DNA of 64,000 nt from Auricularia sp. M13 (taxonomy: Eukaryota; Basidiomycota; Agaricomycetes; Auriculariales; Auriculariaceae): contig CM073193.1 in assembly GCA_037042915.1 (NCBI GenBank), positions 5,704,001 through 5,768,000 of the forward strand, read 5' to 3'. The position numbers and the translations under genes are program-made. Below, one piece after another: positions 54,481 to 64,000 of the stretch (the stretch's first letter is position 1; every line of letters begins with the position of its first letter). The notes beneath the pieces were generated by a model that saw nothing but the letters and a program-made list of their open reading frames with translations, had not been told where the DNA came from and searched no databases.

Positions 54481-57400
54481 CGTTGATGGTCATCACCGCC
54501 GACATCGAAGGAGTCCCCATCGAGACAATCATCGACACAGGGTCGACTATCTGCTGCATGAGTGATCGCGTATGGAGGAAGATTGGCTCACCCGTGTACT
54601 CGGAAAAGTCAACCAACATGCGCGACGCGAATGGCAACGTAGCCGGCACCTTGGGCGCGATTGTCGACCAAGAAGTCATCATCGGAGGACTCAAGTTCTT
54701 CATCACCATACACGTCGTCCCAAACGCGCCATTCAGTCTCATTCTCGGAACACCCTTCTGCGCAATCGCCTCGATCGAAATCTCGTACCGCCCTTCGTCC
54801 GAAATGGTGCTCAAAATCACCGACCCGAATACGGACAAGACCGTGCTTATTCCCGGATCCGCCAAACCGCGCCGCGCTGTCGCGTTCAAGGCGCACTGTA
54901 GACTCGTCCAAGGATTTTTGATGCGGAGAGAACGCGCCTCTCCGTTCCGCAATATACAACCCCTGTTCTTCTATGATCGTCTTGTGGGCGTTTCGCAAGA
55001 TGTTCGCGAAAGGTTCAAGGACCCTGTCATCCTTGCGATGTTTGGGTTCACGCTGCTAATGTCACTTCCCAAAGAGTTGGTTCCCGCTTGGGTTCGCGCT
55101 CTTGTTCTCGGGATTGCGGCAGGACACGCGGGTACCTTGGTTCTTCAGCAGCCGGAGACGGCTGCGAAGATAGAAGAAGTTGTGGAGGACAAAAACTCTC
55201 GGCGACGTCGACGGTCGCGCAGAGGTCGCAAGAGAGGTAAAGCAAGTGTACTAACCACCCCGACCAATGATGACCCCTCTGAGGGAGGGGATGGTGTACA
55301 AGAAGCTTATCCCGACGAGCGACTTCTCGAGAACCGACTCCGGTATCTCTACGGCTTTGGATTCACGGAACAAAACGGCAACGGAAACGGGACGGCCCAA
55401 ACAATGCTCATAGAGGATCTGCCTAACCCGGAAACGGAAGGCAAATCGGACAATCAGCCTCAAGATCAGCAACACGCAATTACGATGACATCCACGACCA
55501 TTCCGATTGAGGTCTACACGCTCGATTCGGACAATCGGTTTGCGCAGCCAAGACCATACATCTTCCTCCTCAATGAAGATGGCACCCGAGTCGTCCCGCG
55601 AACGGAAGAAGACACGTGGGAACACGACGAAGACTTCGCTATGACGGTAACACTGACGATCGGCGACGACGCGCACTTCGCAATGCCTCCACGACCAGTC
55701 AAAACGGTACCGCCGCTACGATTGTCACGTGACGCGCGCAGCTTTCGGCACCCGCAAGCTATTCCCATGGGCGTCAGCGAACTCGAGTTTCCGTCACGCA
55801 AACCGGCTGGCATTGACACTGGCATCTTCGCGACTGTCTTTAACGTGATGGAACGGAGACAGCCGAAGGGCGAAGACAAACAGCGACCCGGGAACGCGGC
55901 AGGACTCGGACGGAGGCCCTACAAGTCCGCGTTACTCAAGGTACACCCGCAGAACGCTCCGATGCCAGAGGAATACCGGATAGTGCGACGACGACCGTCT
56001 GATCCGCTGATGACCTTACCAGTAATCGGCGCCAAACCCGCGGATTTCGTGCCCACGGCATATATGACGACGGAACGAATGGCCGGCTTCAAGATTGAGG
56101 ACTCTGCGCATTTGTGGGACGAGGAAAAGAAGCTGTTCAAAGCTATCGTCGCTGCCAATGAAACCGCGTTTGCATGGACAGAGGCGGAACGAGGTCGCTT
56201 TCGATCAGACTACTTCCCGCCTGTCAAACTCGCCGTGCTTCCGCATGTGCCATGGACCAAACGTCATGTGCCGATACCACCCTCTATTCGCGACAGTCTC
56301 ATCGAGCTGTTAAAGGAGAAGATCAAAGCCGGGCGATATGAAGAGTGCAACTCCTCGTATCGCAACAGTTGGTTCTGCGTCGTAAAGAAAGATGGCAAGA
56401 GTCTTCGCATAGTGCATGATTTGCAGCCGCTTAACGAGCATACCATTCGGGATGCGGGTCTCATTCCCAGCCTGATGAGTTCTCGGAAGAGTGCGCGGGA
56501 TTTACGCTATTGTCGGTACTCGACCTATTCTCATCTTACGACCAGCAACTGATTGATGAGGCTTACCGTGACCTGACGGCGTTTCAAACACCTGTCGGGG
56601 TACTACGGAATGTTGGATTGCCAATGGGGTACACGAACTCAGTTCCCATTCAGCAAGCAAACGTAACCTTCATCCTGCTCGACGAGATTCCGCGATTCGC
56701 GAACTGCTTTATCGACGACGTTGTCGGGAAAGGCTCGCGGTCGTACTACAAAAACGACGACGGGACGTACCAGACGCATCCGCACAACCCGGGAATACGG
56801 CGTTACGTATGGGAACACGCGATGACGCTAAACCGGATCCTTCATCGTTTGAAGAAGGTGGGTGCTTCCGTTTCGGGAAAGAAGGCAATCATTGCACAGC
56901 CTGAGGCAGTCATTGTGGGGTATCGTTGCAACTTCGAAGGGAGACATCCTGAGAAGGGAAACGTCAAGAAGATACTCGACTGGCCGACGCCGCAGAATGT
57001 GACACATGTGCGCGCTTTTCTTGGGACGTGTGGCGATCGAAACTCTGGATCAAAGACTTCGCGCGTGAGGCTCGGCCGCTGTACCAGCTCACCAAGAAGG
57101 ACGCAGAGTTCGAGTGGACTCCCGAGTGCGATGCAGCGATGCAGCGGCTCAAGAAGTTGGTCACGGAAGCCCCAGGACTCAAGCCGATTGACTACGCGTC
57201 ATACAACGATGTCATACTCGCAGTCGACTCGTCCGTCATTGGTGTTGGCTACATTCTGCTACAACTAGGCGACGACAAGAAGCGGTACCCATCGCGGTAT
57301 GGATCCATCACGTGGAACGATCGCGAAAGTCGCTATTCGCAGGCGAAACTCGAACTACATGGGCTGTTTCGATCATTAAGGGCTGTGCGCGCATACATTT

Positions 57401-59472
57401 ATGGCGTACACTCCTTGGTGGTAGAAGTCGACGCGAAGTACATCAAGGGAATGCTCAACAACCCGGACATGCAGCCCAACGCGACTATCAACCGTTGGAT
57501 TGCGGGCGTTTTGTTGTTCAACCCGAGAATAGTGCATGTTCCTGCGACGAAACACACGGGAGCGGACGGACTTTCACGAAGACCGGCAGCACCTGAAGAC
57601 GAGGACGAGCCCGACGATGCAGACGAGTGGTTGGACAAGGCTTTGGGATTTGCGATAGAACTCGAAAACGCGAAGACCCGTCTTCGATCACGTGTTTGAG
57701 AGCACTCCGCGACTCGCAAAGGCGTTGGGAATTCAGCTCAACGTGCCCCAGCGGCCACGTCATCAACAGGAAGTCTTCATTTTCGACGTATACGCGACGC
57801 TGCGTAGTGGTGCGAGGACGCAACCATCCAAAGTACCCCGCGGAGAGGAGTCAGACTCCGACAAAAACGCGCGCGAAAACGACGAAAATGAAGATTCTGG
57901 CGACGAATCCGTCTCAGGCGAGGAGGACGAACAAGAGCAGCAAGAAGGACGTCCCGCGAGCGAAAAGGAGCAATCGCAAGAGCCAATGCAAGAGGCGAAC
58001 GCGGAAACTCGAATTCGGGAAATAGCAACAGAACCCGAAGGAGAAGTCAAGATTCCTAGAGGCGCAAAAGGACGACGACGCGACAAAGAGCTACCGACCA
58101 TCTTCAAGTTCCTACAGTCGGGCGACCGCGACCCGAATATGCCGCACGACAAGTTTCACGCGTTGGTACGCAAGGCATCTCAGTATTTCGTACTTGGCGA
58201 CGTACTCTACCGGCGAAGCGAAGACGGAAGGCACAAGGCAGTGGTATTCGACAACGACAAGCGACTAGAGAAGATGAAGCTCGCGCACGACGAACTTGGG
58301 CACAAGGGATACTTTCCGGTTCGCGCACACGTGCGAGAACGGTATTTCTGGCACGATATGGACACGGACATTCGCTGGTATCTACGCACTTGTCATCAGT
58401 GCCAGGTTCGCCAATTGGGGCACCAGCGGATTCCGCAAACGGTGCCATTCGTACCCGGCCTATTCTTCAAGTGTCACATTGACGTGATGCTCATGTCGGT
58501 AATGTCCGAAGGCAAGAAGGCGTTGGTGCAGGGCAGATGCGCGACAGCCAGCTTCCCGGAATGGAGAGCTCTCGCGAAAGTGACTGGCGTCACTCTCGGG
58601 CGTTTCATTTTCGAAGAGATACTTTGCCGCTGGGGAGTTCTCGCAGAAATCGCTACCGATAACGGCGCGGACGTCGTAAAGGCAGTCGATTATCTCAGTG
58701 AGAAACACGGGATCCGTCATATTCGCATATCGGCGTACAATTCGCGAGCAAATGGCATAGTCGAGCGCAAGCACTTTGATGTGCGCGAATCACTCATGAA
58801 GGCGTGTGGTACCGAACCACAGAAGTGGGCCTCTAAGGCACACTCAGTCTTCTGGGCGGAACGCGTGACGGTAAAGAAGCACCTCGGAATGTCACCGTAT
58901 CGAATGGTACATGGATGCGAGCCCGTGCTCCCTCTCGATTTCGAACAGGCGACCTGGCTTGTCCCGCCAATGCAACCCCCGATGACAACGGAGGAGCTTA
59001 TTGCAACACGGGCGCGCCAGCTGGAGAAACGAGACGAGGACATTGCTGCGATGAGGGAACGAGTGCGGCAGTTCCGCAAAAAGCGGCTGAGCGTATGCTC
59101 AAGAGCTATCACGGACTCAAAGCACCGGACAACATTGCGCCAGGCACGCTCGTACTGGTCAAGAACTCGAGAATCGAACTAGAGCACAATCGGAAACCAA
59201 AACCAAGATGGCTAGGGCCGTTTATTGTGCTCAGGAGACATTCGGGAGGATCATACATTTGTGCGGAACTCGACTCGGCAGTAATTGTGGATCGAATTGC
59301 GGCAGCACGTGTACGCCTCTATCACGCTCGTGCAAATGTGCGTTACAACGTCAAGCAAATCGTGGAGAATACGCCGCAATACGTTTGGGAGCGGGCGAAC
59401 GCGCCGCAACCAGTCGACGACGAAGAGGATGAAACCGAGCTCGACGCCGACCCCGGGACCAACGACAATTAA
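54480..59472 (+). other. pol region of the Ty3-type fossil
   Basis: Retropepsin motif IIDTGSTICCM near 54525; reverse transcriptase from about 56250; RNase H with LAVDSSVIGVGYILLQLG near 57220; integrase with an H2C2-type CHQC motif near 58390, ATDNGAD near 58655 and VERKHFD near 58765; a C-terminal PRWLGPFIVLRR segment near 59205. Domain order assigns it to Ty3/gypsy. Confidence 0.85.
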
Positions 59473-59697
59473 CGAAGTTCATTCATGCCAACACTCTCGG
59501 CTCGGCAAAAATATTTATTTTCGACTTTTGTTACACTCAACTTCAAGTTCACTCTGAACAACAAGGACGAGACAAGTTCGATGTGATTGCGGGCGACTTT
59601 GGTCGCAGACGAGTACAAAAGGGGCGCGGAGGCCAATTCGGCGAGAACGACATACGGGACGCCACATGCGAAACGCGAGAAGCTACCTACGGGACAC

Positions 59698-61263
59698 TCA
59701 AGAAGCCTTGCTCATCGGACGCGAGGGCACCTTCGGGGTCGCCAAGGGGGCGAGCTCGTCGACGAGCTCTCCTTCGGCATCAGCCTCAGTGCCGGCGGCG
59801 ATGGCGCGCTCCCGCGCGAGCTTCGCGTGGATTTCCTTCATTTCCTGCGCGAACCCGGGCAGGGTGGCACGGATCTCCGACAAGTCGAGTTCGAGGGCCT
59901 TGAGGCGCGTCGAGTGTTCCGTGAGGAACGCGAAGGGCATCATGAGAGCGTTGACGAGCTCCTCGTCGCGCTTGAAGAAGTGCTTGAGCAGCAACTCGAA
60001 GTCGAGGTAGCCTGTGTTGCGAGCGATGTTCTCCTGAGACGAGGGCGACACCCTGTACGGCACGAACTTCTCGTCGCGCAGGAATGGCGGCGCGAGGATG
60101 TCGGGCTTGAAGTCCGAGTCCGTCTTCGTGCGCTTGCGGGGAGAAAGCGTGGACGAACCCGCGATCGGCGACGAGTCGCGCTTTCGCTTCTGCAACAAGT
60201 GATCAGTGGAATATCGAGGCGCGGGAAAGACGAAGGACGAACCGAGGTGCTCTCGACGTACTCGTCACCGTCCTCGGGCTCTGGCGTGGGCGTGTGCTCG
60301 GCCTCCTCGTCGCAGAGCGTGAAGCAGACGCGCTTCGAACCATGGCTGCGCCAGCAGGCGTAGCAGGCCTTCGTGTCCGCCCACTGGAGGCAGTTGCGCC
60401 ACTGGAAGTTGGGCGCGACTTGAGAGCGACTTTCCCCTAAGCCGCGGCACCACTCGCAGAGGAAGGCGGACATGATGGTCGTCGACGTGTGCGGGTAGAA
60501 CGAGAGCATGAGGAGCTTCTTCACCTCGGGGAACTGGCGCAGCGGGGAAGGCAGCTCGTCGAGCTCGACGCCGAGGCTACCGTACAGCGAGCGGATCGTA
60601 AGCAGCGCGTTGCGGTGCGCAGAGCCGAAATCGAAAGTGTACGCCCCGAGATCGAGGAGGCGAGTCGCTTGCCGCTTCCAGTGATTGTAGGCGCGAGCGG
60701 GACGAGGGCCCTGGTCGTTGTGGCAAGCGCCGGCCGCGAACTTGTATGCCAGAAAGAGGCGCGCAAGGAAGATAAAGGCGGGGCGGTGCTCCTCGTCGAG
60801 CTCCTCGTAGCACTCGGAGGGGATGACGCAGTACGCGGCCAACATGAAGCAACACACGGGTTCCGAGTCGTCGTCGTAGCCAGCGATCTGCGAGACCGTC
60901 AGCATAAACGTGCGCTTCCAATATCGTACCACGTACCGGGAAGTGGGAGAGAATCTCATGCTCGTTCTTGCCGGTGCGAATGGCCGTGAGGAATAGCACG
61001 AACTTGTTGGCGTCGAGGAGAGCGTCACGGCGCGGCTGGTCGCCGTGGCAGCAGACGAAGGACGAAGGAAGCGAAGAGTCCAACACGGGCGGGTCGTCAG
61101 GAGCGTTCCAGTATTCAGCGAGGGCCGCGAGATCCACGGGCACGGGCTCCTCCACGGGCGGAGGCGGTGGCTCCACAGCGCGCGCGACGACCACCAGCCT
61201 TGGCCTTGGCCTTGCCCTTGCTGTTCTTCGGGGTCCCGTCTTACGAGAGCGGCGGCTGGACAT
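59698..61263 (-). other. Antisense ORF 1 within the Ty3-type fossil
   Basis: A minus-strand coding-like region between pol and the right LTR, with blocks separated by intron-like GT-AG intervals. A basic, Pro-rich start (MSSRRSRKTGPRRTARARPR), a Cys-rich part (CEWCRGLG, ACYACWRSHGSKRVC) that could bind zinc, a nuclear-signal-like KRKRDSSP and a final Glu/Leu helix. Extra ORFs of this kind are known in some Agaricomycete LTR elements; its role is unknown. Confidence 0.6.
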
Positions 61264-61631
61264 GAGGGAAAACGCAATGAGAGCAATGCGGGACAGGAAC
61301 CAACTTATATCCTCAGACAGGGGTATTCAGTTCTAGCCCTTCACAAACGACTTGGACGAATTCGGGACGGTCAGTACGGTTTGCCGTGCAACGGCAGCCT
61401 CAGAACAAGCAGCCTGCGGTCCCGAATGTTCCACGCAACGAGTACCATTCACCCGAGTCAACTTCAGCAAACTCAACTCGCGACAAACACGTGGCGGTGC
61501 AAGAAATCAATGCTATTCCGCGGGAACACTTCCAAGAACATGTCAACTGTCAAACAACTCGACCCTGAGGCGCCGGCGCCGCGTTACTCGGACGGCCGAA
61601 CATCGGGACACTGGACCGCCACGCACTCGGA

Positions 61632-62600
61632 TCAGCAATCAAGTCGCGAATACGAAGACGGAACGCACTCAAAAGTCAAGGCCTCGAAAGCGTCAGCATG
61701 TTCACCAGTGGCGTACAGGCCGCCGTTAATGTTCTGACGCGAAAGAACGTCGTGGACGATCTCGGCACGGATGTCTTCAGGGATGAAGCCGTCAGTACGG
61801 GAGAAGGTCGCGAAGCGGAACGGGTTCCGTTCATCAAGCGCCCCATATTCCCAAAGGCTAGCGGTAGCTGTCGGAATTTCGGTGGTGAACGGCTTGATAA
61901 CGTTGAACATGGCCATGAGACCCGCATACGAGGAAGGACGAACGGAGCGGAAGTCGCGAGCGACGTTCGCGTGGATGCGCTCGAGTACCTGATACTGCGT
62001 TCCAACGAACTTGGCGTATTCGCGATAGATGCGCGCGAGTCCGGCGTAATGGGCAAGAATCAGAAGCGTGTTCTGCGCGGGCGTTCAGCCTCTTCAAACG
62101 CTATTCGAATGCGGCGACTCACGGAGATTGCGGGCCAGTGCGAGATGAAGAACCCGACTTCATCGGCGTGCGCTTGGTCAGGAGCGCTCACAAGGCGCCC
62201 GAGCTGCGTACCGATATCCTGAGCAACGGTGGCATAGAAGTCAAACGCAAGGACAGTAAACTGTCCCGGGTAGACCTTTGCGGGTTCCGGCATCTCGGGA
62301 GTCGGGGCGTTTGGATCGAAGTACGTCGAGAGACCAGCCAAGGCAGGGTTCCATCCAAGGGCCATTGAGTCTTGAGATGCGAGCGTCTGGATAACTTTGG
62401 CGGCCGTCTTGGTGATGCTATCGAGGGCGCGATAATTCTCGGACACCGCGCGCGAGATGGCCGCGAGCTGAGCATGTTGCGTGGCGATAGCCTCGTCGAT
62501 TTCGCGATGACGCTCAACAGCGCGACGGGCGACGTGGGCTTAACGACAGGAACGTCGGGAAGACGTAGACCTGAGAGAGGGAGGTATTGACGAAAGACTG
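61632..62600 (-). other. Antisense ORF 2 within the Ty3-type fossil
   Basis: A second minus-strand coding-like region with ENYRALDSITKTAAKVIQTL, FDFYATVAQDIGTQLGRLV and IHANVARDFRSVRPSSYAGL; mostly helical, no known domain. Transcribed towards ORF 1 and away from the right LTR. Confidence 0.5.
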
Positions 62601-62729
62601 CATGATGAATGCGGGTTGGAGGACACGACTTAGCATTCCGAGGACCTTTTATGGCGACGCGATTTTGCGGGTCCCTGATGCTTCGCAATTTGATGCACAG
62701 GGACGTGCACATTCAAAGTACCCCGCGGA

Positions 62730-64000
62730 TGATCGGGCAGAAATTGACACGCGGAAAAATCGCGTCCCTTTCAAGATAAAGGCGACATAGCAAGACACAA
62801 TACAAACTCGAATACAGTACTACCACACATCCCGACAACAACGAAGACCGCAAATCAACAAGAACAGCATCCCGAAATGGAACACGCGACGCACACCGGC
62901 AAGACCCGACATCTCTCCAGCATGGACAACTTGGCGACAACGGCTCGGCAACCACAATCCCTTCTATTGGACCTCAAGCACGACTCCCGGATTTGCCTTT
63001 CGAGACTCCCAGAGTATGCGCGAAGGACGAAGGATCCGTCTCTAAGAGCAGGCGAGCATGTTCCACGTTCGCCTCCCGAAAGTGTTCCAGCACACGACCG
63101 CGTGCTACTCCGGCAAAGACACCACGACCACGAAGGTGCGCAGTCGCCCTGGCTGCGAAGGAATATTCTCGACGCCGCTGTCTCCGGTTCCAAGGGATCA
63201 CCAGCAACCGAGAACGATCCTGACTCATTCACCCAAAATCGTTATCGGCACCTGCGCATTCGCGAACACGTCACCCGCTGCGACCTCGGACCATATCCAG
63301 ACCAGGGTCTAGGGCATCCTTCCTCTCTACTGTCCCTGAGCATGTGCACCCTGAGAAACCGGGGAAATGCGGAACACGAAACCCATACTAGGGGAATCCC
63401 GTCATCGTGATCGCAGCGCACTTTCCCACGGTCTATGGCGTCATCCAAACGGCAGGGCAGGCCGCAGCACACTTGTGGACGATCGGTAGTCTTTCCTCGG
63501 AGCAAAGTCTGAATCACACGCTCACGGGATCGGCCTCTCATTGGCTCCCGAGAATGGATTGCGCAACCCGCAGGCGCGCGCAGTCCGCATGTGACAATCG
63601 GGAACTCTTCCTATCGCATGGGCATTATCGGTACAGCTCGGGACATGGTCTTGATTGGCTTGGCATTCTCCTGTATAAAACGCGATAGGTAGTTAGGTAG
63701 TTTTCCCTTAGCACAGCGGCTCACGAGCATCCGGCTCACCAGTAGTTCAGTATCGCGCACTCCGGCGCCCAGTTCTCGTACTCGCACCCGTCCTCCGTTC
63801 TAGTCCGTACGCAATCGAAGTCTCAGTCACCCTCTGCCATCTCCGTTGGCCTCAAGTCCCGTTCTCCCCCTTCCCTCGGTGCGTAGTCGCGACTTCCGTG
63901 ATTGCACACCATCCTCCCTCCTCCCCTACTACGACTTCTCCATCCGAACCGTGCTACTTCTGTTCGTCGCGTTCGCACGCAGTCATAGACTTCGCCAGTG
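62730..64000 (+). repeat. Right LTR of the Ty3-type fossil (partial)
   Basis: Nearly identical to 50584-51855; continues beyond the window. Confidence 0.9.

Larger units (their letters stand above)
50584..64000 (+). mobile_element. Ty3/gypsy-type LTR element (fossil), right end beyond window
   Basis: The left LTR begins TGATCGGGCAG at 50584 and the same sequence returns at 62730; about 1.27 kb of the right LTR is visible before the edge and differs from the left at only about two positions, so the insertion is recent. Order on the plus strand: LTR, gag with a zinc knuckle, aspartic protease, reverse transcriptase, RNase H, integrase, which is the Ty3/gypsy order. Two antisense ORFs lie between pol and the right LTR. 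The coding part carries a handful of breaks (roughly four to six), so it looks nearly whole but not intact. Total length over 13.4 kb. Confidence 0.9.

Noticed and set aside
1-64000. CRISPR arrays, bacterial operons, tRNA or rRNA genes
   Set aside because: Nothing supporting any of these was seen; the window is eukaryotic. tRNA genes could not be excluded rigorously by eye.

Overview
The window looks like nuclear DNA of a mushroom-forming basidiomycete (Agaricomycete-like). Genes are split by many 45-60 bp introns with GTRNGY-type donors and CTNAY-type branch points. Coding DNA is GC-rich, and host genes (SEH1, serine hydroxymethyltransferase, a DsbA-like oxidoreductase, a DUF7137-type membrane protein, F-box, DUF2235) sit beside DNA transposons and LTR-element fossils. 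All exon models below were made by eye from splice signals and reading phase.

Layout. 1-859: the end of a coiled-coil gene running off the left edge. 2479-3915: nucleoporin SEH1. 4327-38283: a region dominated by a two-family set of genes repeated as five head-to-head pairs (A1/B1, A2/B2, A3/B3, A4/B4, A5/B5). Interspersed are small membrane-protein genes (8576-11510), a coiled-coil protein with a J-like tail (15798-17158), a DsbA-like protein (25505-26211), a DUF2235-WD40 fusion (27791-30950) and serine hydroxymethyltransferase (32217-34170). 39126-43824: two inverted short-chain dehydrogenase paralogs flank a DUF7137-like gene. 45209-48029: a short hAT-type element holds a gag-only copia-type LTR fossil, which itself carries a hAT-like MITE. 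48527-49111: an F-box gene, probably decaying. 50584 to the right edge: a large young Ty3/gypsy-type fossil with two extra antisense ORFs between pol and the right LTR.

The most interesting content is the paired system. Family A (311-413 aa) has a conserved core around a W-[ND]-L-L-L-x-E-I-x-x-P-x-G-D motif, an intron near residue 195, and in four of five genes plus one relic a C-terminal KEN tripeptide within about eight residues of the stop. Family B (376-411 aa) begins with an almost fixed 54-56 codon first exon, carries MWL...YADP and EWRxRR motifs, and ends in a variable, often hydrophobic or aromatic tail. Each A gene faces a B gene across a 180-370 bp spacer. Four of the five spacers carry the same TTTCRACCYCCGAC element 48-70 bp before the B start codon. 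One A copy is broken, and at least two more A-type fragments lie nearby, so the array is turning over. I recognise neither family; the layout recalls recognition or incompatibility loci, but this is inference.
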